The position numbers were made by a program, and so were the translations under genes. The notes under the pieces are model-generated. The model was not told the origin of the DNA. It worked only from the letters and a program-made list of their open reading frames with translations, and did not search any database. From Bacillota bacterium (GTDB lineage: Bacteria > Bacillota > Clostridia > Lachnospirales > Lachnospiraceae), in assembly GCA_023439505.1 (NCBI GenBank), contig JAEXNR010000062.1, forward strand, positions 457,859-521,858: DNA of 64,000 bases, read 5' to 3'. Shown one piece after another: positions 41,585-50,872 of this stretch (the stretch's first letter is position 1; every line of letters begins with the position of its first letter).

Positions 41585-42226
41585 ATGGATAAGTTTATAC
41601 GTTACGGGCAGAGGCATTACATGGATATGCTGGGATATTTGCTGGATCATATTCAGATGTGTGCCATAGCCATTGGAATCTCTCTTTTGATATCCATACC
41701 CCTATGCAGCTTTTTATTAAAGCGAAAAGTACTTTCTAAGATGGTGGTAGCATTGTTGGGAGCCTGTTATGCGATACCGAGCATGGCATTTTTTGCCATT
41801 CTTTTACCGGTATTCGGATTGGGAAAGTCAGGAGCCATCGTTGTTTTAGCCGTATACAGCCAGTTTATTCTGACCAGGAATATATTAACGGGATTTGGAG
41901 GCATAGATCCGGTAACCATAGAGGCGGCAAGGGGAATGGGTATGTCAAACCTGCAGGTGTTCTTTCAGGTGCAGCTTCCCCTGGCTATGCCGGTGATTGT
42001 TGGCGGTATCCGCATTGCTGTGATTGCAACCATAGGAAGTGCTGTGATCGCTCAGACCATTAATGCGGGGGGCATCGGTGTATTACTGTTTGAGGGACTC
42101 AGATCCTCCAACCTGGCCAAAATGATTTGGGGCACCCTCCTGGCTGCCGGGCTGTCCTTATTTTGCAATTTTATTCTGGAAAAGCTGGAACGCTATACCT
42201 TAAAGAGATCAAGAGGAGAAAGATAA
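41585..42226 (+). CDS. Betaine/osmoprotectant-type ABC permease, second copy
   Basis: 213 residues, same length and pattern as the first permease: DHIQMCAIAIGISLLISIPL, IPSMAFFAILLPVFGLGKSGAIVVLAVYSQFILTRNILTGFGGIDPVTIEAARGMGMSNLQVFFQVQLPLAMPVIVGGIRIAVIATIGSAVIAQTINAGGIG. The two permeases likely form a heterodimer. It ends 21 bases before the urocanase gene, so transporter and urocanase are in one operon. Confidence 0.93.
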   Translation: MDKFIRYGQRHYMDMLGYLLDHIQMCAIAIGISLLISIPLCSFLLKRKVLSKMVVALLGACYAIPSMAFFAILLPVFGLGKSGAIVVLAVYSQFILTRNILTGFGGIDPVTIEAARGMGMSNLQVFFQVQLPLAMPVIVGGIRIAVIATIGSAVIAQTINAGGIGVLLFEGLRSSNLAKMIWGTLLAAGLSLFCNFILEKLERYTLKRSRGER

Positions 42227-42247
42227 TACCTGAAAGGATGATAGAAC

Positions 42248-44254
42248 ATGAATGATTTAATACAAAAAGCAATGACGATACGACTTGACGATACATTACC
42301 GGAATATCCGCCGATTTTAGAAGGCTACAGAAGAGCACCCAGACGAGAGTCGAAGCTGTCAGAGAATGATAAAAAATTAGCCGTTAAAAATGCACTTCGC
42401 TACATACCTCAGCAGCATCATGAACAGATGGCCAGGGAATTTTATGAAGAACTGGAGGAACGGGGCAGAATATATGGCTACCGTTTTCGTCCGGAAGGCG
42501 CATTATCCGGAAAGTCCATTGACAAATATCAGGGAAAATGCCTGGAGGGGAAAGCATTTCAGGTTATGATAGACAACAATCTGGACTTTAACGTGGCCCT
42601 GTATCCTTACGAACTGGTTACTTACGGAGAGACAGGACAGGTGTGTCAAAACTGGATGCAGTACCGGTTAATTAAAAAATATCTGGAGGTTCTGGATCAT
42701 AATCAGACCCTTGTCATAGAATCGGGACATCCGGTGGGCTTGTTCCAATCCCACGAACTTTCCCCCAGAGTAATCATCACCAATGGTCTCATGGTTGGAG
42801 TATTTGATAATCAGGAGGACTTTAACAGGGCAGCTGCCCTTGGAGTTGCCAATTACGGACAGATGACGGCGGGAGGATGGATGTACATCGGACCACAGGG
42901 AATTGTTCACGGTACCTTTAATACCTTGTTAAATGCAGGACGTCTCAAGCTTGGGATTCCTGCACAGGACAATCTGGCAGGTAAATTATTTGTTTCTTCC
43001 GGTCTTGGCGGTATGAGCGGCGCACAGGGCAAAGCAGCCGAGATTGCAGGTGCTGTGTCTATCATTGCTGAGGTGGATCTCTCCAGAATTATGACCCGTT
43101 ATGAGCAGGGATGGATTCATTCCTATTCCTCCGATCTGGCAGAGATCGTTGCGCTTGCTGCAAAAAAGCAGGAGGAAAAGGAGGCCTTTGCCATAGGGTA
43201 TCATGGGAATATTGTAGACTTGCTGGCATATTTGACACAAAAGGAAATCCCCGTGGATCTTCTATCGGATCAGACCTCCTGCCATGCCCAGTATGATGGC
43301 GGATATTGTCCCAAGGGTCTTACCTTTGAAGAGAGAACAGCACTTTTGAGTCAGGATAAGGAGAAATTTAAAGTGCTGGTGGATCAGACCTTGAAGCAGC
43401 ATTTTGGATATATCTGTACCTTGTCGGAGCGGGGTACCTATTTCTTTGATTACGGAAATAGTTTTATGAAGTCCGTGTATGACAGCGGGGTGAAAGAAAT
43501 CTGTAAGAATGGAGTGGATGAGAAAGAAGGCTTTATTTTCCCTTCCTATGTGGAGGATATTCTGGGACCCCAGCTCTTTGACTTTGGATACGGACCGTTT
43601 CGCTGGGTATGCTTAAGCGGAAGCCAGGAGGATCTGGATATTACAGATCAGGCGGCAATGGACTGCATAGATCCGGACAGAAGGTATCAGGATCGGGACA
43701 ATTATAACTGGGTTCGGGATGCGAAAAAGAATAAAATGGTGGTTGGCACCAAAGCCAGAATCCTATATCAGGATGCCATGGGAAGAACAAAAATTGCCTT
43801 AAAATTTAACGAACTGGTTCGGGAAGGTAAGATAGGACCGGTAATGCTTGGAAGAGACCATCATGATACCGGGGGAACAGATTCGCCATACCGTGAGACC
43901 TCCAATATTAAGGATGGTTCTAATATGATGGCGGATATGGCGATCCAGTGCTTTGCGGGAAATGCGGCAAGGGGAATGAGCCTGATTGCCCTGCATAACG
44001 GCGGCGGTGTGGGTATCGGAAAAGCAATTAACGGTGGATTTGGTATGGTTTTGGATGGAAGTGAACGTGTGGATTTTATATTAAAGATGGCAATGCCCTG
44101 GGATACCATGGTTGGTGTCGCAAGACGTTCCTGGGCCCGGAATGAGAATTCCATCAGTACCTGCGTGGAATATAATGAAAGCTTTAGCGAAAGCAATCAT
44201 ATTACGATTCCATATATCGTTGATGAGGAAATTATAAATAATTTATTTTATTAA
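42248..44254 (+). CDS. hutU: Urocanate hydratase (UROC1-length type)
   Basis: 668 residues, the long form related to animal UROC1 and Firmicutes enzymes (classic proteobacterial HutU is about 555). Features: IVITNGLMVGVFDNQEDFNRAAALGVANYGQMTAGGWMYIGPQGIVHGT, NAD+-binding GLGGMSGAQGKA, DFGYGPFRWVCLSG with the conserved Cys, and HNGGGVGIGKAINGGFG. The known reaction is urocanate to imidazolone propionate; in ergothioneine degradation a homologue hydrates thiourocanate. Which of these applies is not decided by the sequence. Confidence 0.92.
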   Translation: MNDLIQKAMTIRLDDTLPEYPPILEGYRRAPRRESKLSENDKKLAVKNALRYIPQQHHEQMAREFYEELEERGRIYGYRFRPEGALSGKSIDKYQGKCLEGKAFQVMIDNNLDFNVALYPYELVTYGETGQVCQNWMQYRLIKKYLEVLDHNQTLVIESGHPVGLFQSHELSPRVIITNGLMVGVFDNQEDFNRAAALGVANYGQMTAGGWMYIGPQGIVHGTFNTLLNAGRLKLGIPAQDNLAGKLFVSSGLGGMSGAQGKAAEIAGAVSIIAEVDLSRIMTRYEQGWIHSYSSDLAEIVALAAKKQEEKEAFAIGYHGNIVDLLAYLTQKEIPVDLLSDQTSCHAQYDGGYCPKGLTFEERTALLSQDKEKFKVLVDQTLKQHFGYICTLSERGTYFFDYGNSFMKSVYDSGVKEICKNGVDEKEGFIFPSYVEDILGPQLFDFGYGPFRWVCLSGSQEDLDITDQAAMDCIDPDRRYQDRDNYNWVRDAKKNKMVVGTKARILYQDAMGRTKIALKFNELVREGKIGPVMLGRDHHDTGGTDSPYRETSNIKDGSNMMADMAIQCFAGNAARGMSLIALHNGGGVGIGKAINGGFGMVLDGSERVDFILKMAMPWDTMVGVARRSWARNENSISTCVEYNESFSESNHITIPYIVDEEIINNLFY

Positions 44255-44318
44255 TTAATATATAGAAAAGACTGATTTTTACCAATGAGTTCATAGACCT
44301 GGAAGGAGAAAATGCCTT

Positions 44319-45974
44319 ATGGCAGCCGTATTAGACGCGACACAGAAAACGACAGCACAATTCTTAATTGAGTGCCTGGAGAATGAAGAAGTGGAATACA
44401 TCTTTGGAATCCCCGGAGAAGAAAATCTTGAAGTAATGAGGGCATTGAAAGATTCCAAGATTAAATTTATTACCACAAGACATGAGCAGGGAGCCGCCTT
44501 TATGGCGGATGTTTACGGGAGATTAACCCACAAAGCCGGTGTATGCCTGGCGACCCTTGGTCCCGGGGCAACCAATCTGGTCACAGGGGTAGCCGATGCC
44601 AACGGGGACGGCGCTCCCCTGGTTGCCATTACCGGTCAGGTTGGCACCGAACGGATGCATATCACTTCCCATCAGTTTCTGGATCTGACCAAGATGTTTG
44701 AGCCGATTACCAAACGGACCAAGCTGGTAATTAAACCGGATTCCATCAACGAAATTGTACGAATTGTATTTAAATATGCAGAGGGAGAGCGTCCGGGGGC
44801 AGCTCATATCGATTTGCCGGTGAATATCTCCAAGCTTCCGGTTCCTGTGTCGGAGAAGCCTTTAAAAAGACAGGTCTGTGACAAAGAACATGCGAGTATC
44901 GAAAAAATAGAAAAGGCCGCCGGATTAATCTTTATGTCAAAAAACCCGGTGATTCTGGCGGGTAGTCAGGCAATCAGAGCCGACGCGGCCAGCATGGTAA
45001 CAGAATTTGCGACCAATTTAAAGATTCCCGTGGTGAACACCATGATGGCAAAAGGAATCATTCCCTGTGATAATCCCTATGCCATGATGACCATTGGAAT
45101 CCCCCAGCGCGATTATGTCAATCAGATCCTGGAGGAAGCGGATACGGTCATTGCCATAGGATATGATCTGGTGGAATTTGCACCGATTAAATGGAATAAG
45201 AATAACAATTGCAAAATCATTCATATCTCCACAAGACCGGCTCACATCAATAAGTATTTTCAGTGTGATGTTCAGGTTGTGGGGGATATCGTGAACTCCC
45301 TGAATAAAATAATGCATCGGGTGAACAGAGAGAATGAACCCGAGGGAGCATTTCGTATTAAAAATGAGTTTCAACAGTCCCTGGTCAGTTATAGAGCGGA
45401 TGACAATTATCCCATGAAGCCGCAGAGAATCTTATTTGACGTAAGGGATGTCATGGGAGATGAGGATATTCTAATCTCTGATGTAGGCGCCCACAAGATG
45501 TGGATCGGCAGGTTATATGAGTGTTATAAACCCAATACCTGCATCATTTCCAACGGATTTGCGACCATGGGGATCGGTGTGCCGGGTGCAATCGCCGCCA
45601 AATTGATCAATCCCGCAAAAAAGGTTCTGACTATAACCGGGGATGGCGGATTTATGATGAACAGTCAGGAATTGGAGACAGCCGTACGGTTAAAGTTAAA
45701 TATTGTGGTCTTAATCTTTAATGATGCAAACTACGGACTGATCAAGTGGAAACAGATCGATCAATACGGGGAGGAATGTTTTGTGGATTTCACCAATCCG
45801 GACTTTGTTCAACTGGCGGAGGCGATGCGGTGTATCGGTTATCGGATTACCAGGGCTTCAGAATTAAAACCTGCGCTGGAGAAGGCATTCATGCAGGAGG
45901 TACCGGTAGTGATTGATGTGGCTGTTGATTATGATGAAAATATTAAATTATCAGAAGCATTGAAGAAGATATAA
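44319..45974 (+). CDS. ThDP-dependent enzyme of the acetolactate synthase family
   Basis: 551 residues. IFGIPGEENLEVMRALKDSKIKFITTRHEQGAAFMADVYGRLTHKAGVCLATLGPGATNLVTGVADANGDGAPLVAITGQ (catalytic Glu in RHEQG), central FAD/DHS-like domain, and C-terminal ThDP motif TGDGGFMMNSQELETAVRLKLNIVVLIFNDANYG. Full set for a working enzyme. The catabolic AlsS-type is the closest by look, but no valine-leucine regulatory subunit or acetolactate decarboxylase is near. In this operon it may act on pyruvate or a 2-oxo acid derived from the degraded substrate. Confidence 0.85.
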   Translation: MAAVLDATQKTTAQFLIECLENEEVEYIFGIPGEENLEVMRALKDSKIKFITTRHEQGAAFMADVYGRLTHKAGVCLATLGPGATNLVTGVADANGDGAPLVAITGQVGTERMHITSHQFLDLTKMFEPITKRTKLVIKPDSINEIVRIVFKYAEGERPGAAHIDLPVNISKLPVPVSEKPLKRQVCDKEHASIEKIEKAAGLIFMSKNPVILAGSQAIRADAASMVTEFATNLKIPVVNTMMAKGIIPCDNPYAMMTIGIPQRDYVNQILEEADTVIAIGYDLVEFAPIKWNKNNNCKIIHISTRPAHINKYFQCDVQVVGDIVNSLNKIMHRVNRENEPEGAFRIKNEFQQSLVSYRADDNYPMKPQRILFDVRDVMGDEDILISDVGAHKMWIGRLYECYKPNTCIISNGFATMGIGVPGAIAAKLINPAKKVLTITGDGGFMMNSQELETAVRLKLNIVVLIFNDANYGLIKWKQIDQYGEECFVDFTNPDFVQLAEAMRCIGYRITRASELKPALEKAFMQEVPVVIDVAVDYDENIKLSEALKKI

Positions 45975-45988
45975 GAACGAGGGAATGT

Positions 45989-47251
45989 ATGGAGAAAACG
46001 CTGGCTATTAATATAGAGAGATTAATGAATAACATGCAGGCACTGTCGCAGTTTGGCCAAAATCCCGGCGGCGGTATTGACAGAGCACTGGGGAGTATGG
46101 CGGACGAGGAGGCCAGAAACTGGCTGATCAACTACTGGAAGGAGAATTTAAGCCTTCCGGTGCGTATGGATGCGATTGCGAATCTTTGGGCAGATTATCA
46201 GGGAAAGCAGGAGGGGAGTGCCATTGTCATAGGTTCTCACCACGATGCGGTTCCCGATGGCGGCAAATATGACGGAGCGCTGGGTGTCTTAATGGCTACG
46301 GAGATCGTGGAGACGCTGAAAGAACATCATATGGAACTGAATCACCCGGTATCCATTGTATCCTTTACAGGGGAAGAGCCCAATCCCTATAATGTCTCTA
46401 CCCTGGGCAGCAAGGTTGTATCGGGAAGATTGACACAGAAGGATCTGGTAACCTACAGCAGCAGGTTAAACGGCGAGTCGCTGGAAGACAGAATACGAAG
46501 GCTTGGAGGCGATATTCATCAGGCAGCGAATGCATTGCTGGATGAGGATAAGGTATCTGCCTTTCTGGAATGTCATATTGAGCAGGGAAAACGTCTGGAG
46601 AGGGCGGGAATCAGTGTTTCGGCGGTAAATTGCATCACGGGGATTCACCGGGAGATGTATACCGTATTGGGAGAAGCCAATCATGCAGGAACCACTGTTA
46701 TGTCAGAGCGAAAGGATGCAATGCTTGCAGGAGCACAGCTTAGCCTGTGTCTGGAACAGATTGCAAAGAGCTTTGAAGACAATGATGTTGTGGCTACCGT
46801 CGGATATTATCAGATTGAGCCGAATGAAGCCAATATCATTCCAGGCAAAGTAACCTGCATCGCAGACATCCGCACGTACAAACCGGAAATTCTGGCAGAA
46901 TTCACACAAAAAATTAAAGATGCCATTACAATGATTGAAAAGGAGCGCGGTGTTGCGATTCACAGAGAGATTATCCTGGATCAAATGCATGTTCCGATGG
47001 ATCCTGTCGTCATTGAGTCAGTGGAAGCAGGAATTGCACAGATGGGAGAAGTTCCTGTTCAGCTGGTGAGTATGGCCGGTCACGATGCAGCCAATATGGC
47101 ACTGGTTACAAAGAGTGGAATGATCTTTGTGCAGAGTGTTGACGGAAAGAGCCACTGTAAGGAAGAATATACCAGGGAAGAAGATATTGAGAAAATGGGC
47201 AATGCCATGCTTTTAACGCTTCTTCACTTAGATCACCGGCTTGCACAGTAG
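45989..47251 (+). CDS. M20 zinc amidohydrolase, N-carbamoyl-L-amino acid hydrolase / allantoate amidohydrolase type
   Basis: 420 residues. Family motifs: IGSHHDAVPDGGKYDGALGVLMATEI (metal His and Asp), TGEEPNPYNVSTLGSKVVSG (EE pair), CHIEQGKRLE, GEANHAGTTVMSERKDAM (lid His), SMAGHDAANMA and GKSHCKEEYT (last metal His). The subgroup hydrolyses carbamoyl, ureido or formimino groups from amino acids. In this context N-carbamoyl-L-glutamate, the product of opening hydantoin-5-propionate, is an attractive substrate and would give glutamate. Confidence 0.88.
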   Translation: MEKTLAINIERLMNNMQALSQFGQNPGGGIDRALGSMADEEARNWLINYWKENLSLPVRMDAIANLWADYQGKQEGSAIVIGSHHDAVPDGGKYDGALGVLMATEIVETLKEHHMELNHPVSIVSFTGEEPNPYNVSTLGSKVVSGRLTQKDLVTYSSRLNGESLEDRIRRLGGDIHQAANALLDEDKVSAFLECHIEQGKRLERAGISVSAVNCITGIHREMYTVLGEANHAGTTVMSERKDAMLAGAQLSLCLEQIAKSFEDNDVVATVGYYQIEPNEANIIPGKVTCIADIRTYKPEILAEFTQKIKDAITMIEKERGVAIHREIILDQMHVPMDPVVIESVEAGIAQMGEVPVQLVSMAGHDAANMALVTKSGMIFVQSVDGKSHCKEEYTREEDIEKMGNAMLLTLLHLDHRLAQ

Positions 47252-47335
47252 CTATCATGGGAAAGAGAGAATTTTCACACAGCAAATTTATGCTGATGCC
47301 CGAATTCGCGGGCCTTGGCGGCATGGAGGATTACA

Positions 47336-48664
47336 ATGATATTATATATTCCGGAATATATGTATACGGATTCACAGTTTAAGACGGAATGGGCCCTGGC
47401 TGTTAGCGGAGAGGAGATCACAGGAATCGGACCTATGGCCGAACTGATGAAGCACTACCCTGAGGCCCAGTTGGAACCAATGCCCAATCAGGTGATTGTT
47501 CCGGGAACAGTGAACGTCCATAATCATTCTTTTCAGAGTTTACTCAGAGGGATTGCGGCGGACAGACCCTTTTTAGAGTGGAGGGACAAATCCCTGTATC
47601 ACTATTCACCAAAGATGACAGAAGAAGACATCTACCACGGTGCATTATTTGCATTTGGTGAGATGATGAAGCGGGGTGTTACCTGTGTAAGCGACTTCTT
47701 CTATCTTCATAACTTTGGACTTGATAGTGATGAGGCCATTATCCGGGCGGCAAAGGATGTGGGAATCCGTCTGGTGCTGGCAAGAACCATGTATGACTGG
47801 GAGGGTGCGCCAAAAGGTTATGTGGAGACCATCGATCAGGCAGTGGAACATACCAGAATATTGGCGGATAAATATAATCACGGCAATCAGATGGTTACCG
47901 TACTGCCTGCCCCCCATAGCCTTCACGCTGCCACACCTGAGATGATTATCAGAGGTCATCAGCTGGCGAAAGAATTAGGTACCTGTTATCATATTCATGT
48001 GGCGGAAGAACCCTTTGAGGTAGAACAGGTACAGGAGGAGCATGATCAAATGACTCCCATCGAGTATCTGGATTCTCTAGGTGTTGTGGATGAGCATATG
48101 GTAATTATCCATGGAGTATGGCTAAAGGATAGTGAGATAGAGCTGTTGGGCAGAAAAAAGGCAAAGCTGGCTTATTGCCCTTCCAGCAATATGTTTCTTG
48201 CTGATGGAATTACGAAGATACCCAAGTTTCTGGAACACAATGTTGTCATCGGACTTGGCAGTGACGGTGCCTGCAGTAACAATCGAATCAGTGTTTTTGA
48301 GGAGATGCGTATGGTATCGATCCTTCAGAAGGCCAGCACCTGTAATGCACTATGTGTCAATTATACCCAGGCCTTTGATATGGGAACCAAAAATGGAGGA
48401 GTTCTGTTAGGCTTACCCATCGGAAGACTTGAGGCCGGATATAAGGCAGATTTTGTGGGAATCGATTTGGATGACTTCTCTATGATGCCCTTGAGTGATA
48501 ATCTGGAGCAATTACTTCCAAACATTGTATACTCGATGGAACCCACTGCCATAAAAAGCGTTGTGATAAATGGAAGAAGAACTGTAACGGATGGGAAGCT
48601 TTTATTAACAGAGGAAGACAGTATCCGTAGAAAAGTGAAAGAAACCATGAAAAGATTGGGTTAG
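47336..48664 (+). CDS. TRZ/ATZ-type amidohydrolase, possibly formiminoglutamate deiminase-like
   Basis: 442 residues from ATG 47336 with RBS GGAGG; an earlier TTG lacks one. Metal motifs: VIVPGTVNVHNHSFQSLLRG (HxH), HIHVAEEPFEVEQ, VIIHGVWL, and LGSDGACSNNR (metal Asp). FLEWRDKSLYHYSPKMTEEDIYHGALFAFGEMMKRGVTCVSDFFYLHN resembles HutF (formiminoglutamate deiminase), whereas AYCPSSNMFLADGITKIPKFLE with GSDGACSNN resembles S-adenosylhomocysteine or guanine-type deaminases. Either could be right; near urocanase and hutI, a formimino- or ring-deiminating step is plausible. Confidence 0.8.
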   Translation: MILYIPEYMYTDSQFKTEWALAVSGEEITGIGPMAELMKHYPEAQLEPMPNQVIVPGTVNVHNHSFQSLLRGIAADRPFLEWRDKSLYHYSPKMTEEDIYHGALFAFGEMMKRGVTCVSDFFYLHNFGLDSDEAIIRAAKDVGIRLVLARTMYDWEGAPKGYVETIDQAVEHTRILADKYNHGNQMVTVLPAPHSLHAATPEMIIRGHQLAKELGTCYHIHVAEEPFEVEQVQEEHDQMTPIEYLDSLGVVDEHMVIIHGVWLKDSEIELLGRKKAKLAYCPSSNMFLADGITKIPKFLEHNVVIGLGSDGACSNNRISVFEEMRMVSILQKASTCNALCVNYTQAFDMGTKNGGVLLGLPIGRLEAGYKADFVGIDLDDFSMMPLSDNLEQLLPNIVYSMEPTAIKSVVINGRRTVTDGKLLLTEEDSIRRKVKETMKRLG

Positions 48665-48689
48665 CAGGAACAGTTTCCCGTAAAACAGG

Positions 48690-48721
48690 GACATATTGCA
48701 TGTTTGCAATATGTCTTTTTT
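48690..48721 (+). terminator. Terminator after the urocanase operon
   Basis: Perfect 10-bp stem GACATATTGC (48690-48699) / GCAATATGTC (48706-48715), 6-nt loop, T6. It isolates the following DeoR gene. Confidence 0.9.
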
Positions 48722-48788
48722 CCTGCTACAATATTTGCTACAAAATAATATAAGGCATGAATTCATAAATCAAAGGATGGGTTATGGA

Positions 48789-49586
48789 ATGAGCTTAAAG
48801 GTTGATAAAAGAAGAATAGACATCATACGTACTGTTCAGAGTGAAGGAGAGGTCAATGTAGCCGAAATGGCGAAATTGCATGGTGTTACGATGGAAACAA
48901 TCCGTGCGGATTTTGACTATCTTGCAAAAGAGCATGGATGGATTCGAACTCACGGCGGATTACAGATGAAGGATTTTGGGAAATATAATCAGAATTATTT
49001 CTTTCATGAACGGCAGACGGTTCATATGGAAGAAAAAAAAATGTTATGCTATAAAGCCATGGAGCTGTTATCCGATGGCGAATGCATTTATATCGATTCG
49101 GGATCAACGGTAATTTATTTGTTAAATTATATCAACCAAAAGCATAATCTGACCATAGTAACTCATTCAATTGGCTTCTTAATTCGTTATACCATAGACG
49201 GATTTGAAAAAATATTTAAAGAGCAGGGGCACAGGCTGATCTTTCTGGGCGGAGAAGTGGACGTGAATATCATGATGACCTACGGTGTGTTCTTTGAACA
49301 ATCCGTAATGGAATTAACTTATGATCATGTTGTATTCTCGGTGGATGCCATGGATGCTGACATTGGAGGCACCAATGTGGACTATCAGGCCTATGCGGCG
49401 ATTAAATCAGTCTTGCGCCATTCTCGTAATAAGATATTACTGGCAGATAAAAGTAAATTTGAGCTGCGTGCAACCTATAAAGTGATTACAACGCAGGAGA
49501 TGGATTTTATTATCACAAATCAGCCGCTGAAAGAACCCTGGCAGAGCCTTTTGGTACAAAAAAATATCAACTATATCTGTGTATAG
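48789..49586 (+). CDS. DeoR-family regulator
   Basis: 265 residues from ATG 48789; another in-frame ATG at 48777 directly abuts AAAGG, so the start is uncertain by four codons. N-terminal DeoR helix-turn-helix (VDKRRIDIIRTVQSEGEVNVAEMAKLHGVTMETIRADFDYLAKEHGWIRTHGG) and DeoRC sensor domain with YIDSGSTVIYLLNYI and LTIVTHS. DeoR proteins usually answer to a phosphorylated sugar; beside the hut-like operon it may control that operon. No operator can be assigned. Confidence 0.88.
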   Translation: MSLKVDKRRIDIIRTVQSEGEVNVAEMAKLHGVTMETIRADFDYLAKEHGWIRTHGGLQMKDFGKYNQNYFFHERQTVHMEEKKMLCYKAMELLSDGECIYIDSGSTVIYLLNYINQKHNLTIVTHSIGFLIRYTIDGFEKIFKEQGHRLIFLGGEVDVNIMMTYGVFFEQSVMELTYDHVVFSVDAMDADIGGTNVDYQAYAAIKSVLRHSRNKILLADKSKFELRATYKVITTQEMDFIITNQPLKEPWQSLLVQKNINYICV

Positions 49587-49617
49587 GAACCAGAGATCCT
49601 TAAGAAATGGAATAAAG

Positions 49618-49671
49618 AAGCATAAAGTGAAAGGAAGAATTGGTAAAACATACCGTCACTTTATGCTTTTT
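49618..49671 (+). terminator. Terminator after the DeoR gene
   Basis: AAGCATAAAGTGA (49618-49630) pairs with TCACTTTATGCTT (49656-49668), followed by TTTTTGC. The loop contains GAAGAATTG, as in the terminator at 55002-55064. Confidence 0.85.
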
Positions 49672-49751
49672 GCTGTGTCAGGCTTCTTGTATCAATTTGT
49701 CGTTACTGTTAATATTTCTTAAAAAAATATAATAAAATTATCCAATAAGGA

Positions 49752-49780
49752 TTGACAGAAGGCATCTGATATTGTATATT
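49752..49780 (+). promoter_or_regulatory. Promoter of the lacI-type gene
   Basis: TTGACA (49752-49757), 17-bp spacer, TATATT (49775-49780), about 40 bases before the ATG at 49821. Confidence 0.85.
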
Positions 49781-49820
49781 GTTGATAAAGAAATCGGTTT
49801 CTGAAATTGAGGGGGATTTG

Positions 49821-50816
49821 ATGGTATCAATTAATGATGTTGCGAAAAAGGCCGGTGTGGCAAAGTCGACGGTGTCGAAAGTATTAAATAATTACCAATT
49901 GGTGAGTGATGAGACAAAAGATAAGGTGGAAAAGGCGGTGCAGGAGTTGGGATATATTCCAAACACAGTTGCGATATCCTTATCGAAAAAAGAGTTTAAC
50001 CGGATAGGACTGATTGTTGATATTCGTCATAACAGTCAGTTTATTGATGAGATTGGTATGCATTATCTAACCGGTGCCTTTGAAAAATCCAAAGAGTATC
50101 ACATGGAAACCATCACATTTTTCAGTTCCCAGTTTGATAATATGTCTTCCAAACAACTGATTACTTATTTGAAATCCCAGAGAATTAATTGCCTGATCAT
50201 TTATAATTTGTCAAGTGAGAATAAAAATTTATTTAAATTAATTGATAAGCAGGAATTTTACTGTGTACTGGTGGATTCACCGATTATTAATAAGAAGACT
50301 TCTTCCGTATCCATTGATCATTTCAACGCCCAGTACGAGGTGGCAAAAAAGACACTGGAAGAGAACGAGGTTAAACATAAGATTTTATATATTGCCGGAG
50401 GGGAAGGCGGATATATTACAAATGAAAGATTAAATGCCGTGAAAAAGCTTCAATCTGAATTAGGGTTTGAATTAATTGTCGCGTATGGGGATTTTAATGA
50501 ATATAGCGCAAGGGAAATCGTTTTTCGGTATGGCAGAGATATTCATATCGTAATATGTGCTTCTGATATGATGGCAATCGGTGCGGTGTTTGCACTGACC
50601 GAGATGAACATATTCCGGCCGGTCTGTGGTTTTGACGGAATTACGTTAATGGGATATACCAAGATCGCGATGAACACAGTAAAACAGAACTTTAATGAGA
50701 AATCAAAACAGGCATTCGATGAATTAAAAAGACTGCTGAATGGAGAAACAGGCAGGCATATTGAAATACCATATGAGATTGGCATAATAGAATATATGGA
50801 TGTGATTAGCAAATAA
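49821..50816 (+). CDS. LacI-family regulator of the glucan module
   Basis: 331 residues from ATG 49821 (RBS GAGGGGGA). Residues 1-55 are a canonical LacI DNA-binding domain with hinge: SINDVAKKAGVAKSTVSKVLNNYQLVSDETKDKVEKAVQELGYIPN. The rest is a periplasmic-binding-protein-like sensor (RIGLIVDIRH, CLIIYNLS, RLNAVKKLQSELGF, VICASDMMAIGAVFAL). A LacI-type palindrome lies 35 bases after its stop, before the malQ operon, so it probably represses that operon and answers to a maltodextrin-like ligand. Confidence 0.93.
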   Translation: MVSINDVAKKAGVAKSTVSKVLNNYQLVSDETKDKVEKAVQELGYIPNTVAISLSKKEFNRIGLIVDIRHNSQFIDEIGMHYLTGAFEKSKEYHMETITFFSSQFDNMSSKQLITYLKSQRINCLIIYNLSSENKNLFKLIDKQEFYCVLVDSPIINKKTSSVSIDHFNAQYEVAKKTLEENEVKHKILYIAGGEGGYITNERLNAVKKLQSELGFELIVAYGDFNEYSAREIVFRYGRDIHIVICASDMMAIGAVFALTEMNIFRPVCGFDGITLMGYTKIAMNTVKQNFNEKSKQAFDELKRLLNGETGRHIEIPYEIGIIEYMDVISK

Positions 50817-50842
50817 AAAATTTGCATCCATATATCTTTTTT
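50794..50842 (+). terminator. Terminator overlapping the lacI stop
   Basis: Outer arms ATATGGATG (50794-50802) / CATCCATAT (50825-50833) and inner arms GCAAAT (50809-50814) / ATTTGC (50820-50825), then TCTTTTTT. The left arm is in the end of the coding sequence. Confidence 0.75.
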
Positions 50843-50850
50843 ATCACCAC

Positions 50851-50868
50851 TCGGAAACCGTTTTCCGA
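50851..50868. promoter_or_regulatory. LacI-family operator before the malQ operon
   Basis: TCGGAAACCGTTTTCCGA, an 18-bp inverted repeat (mismatches only near the centre) with the central CG step typical of LacI-family sites. A clear promoter in this gap was not seen. Confidence 0.75.
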
Positions 50869-50872
50869 ATAG

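Noticed and set aside
44319..45974. Biosynthetic acetolactate synthase (ilvB)
   Set aside because: No small regulatory subunit or other ilv gene is nearby; it sits inside a catabolic operon, so no symbol was given.
47336..48664. Firm assignment as HutF
   Set aside because: Some segments match HutF but the metal-site region resembles other TRZ/ATZ deaminases.
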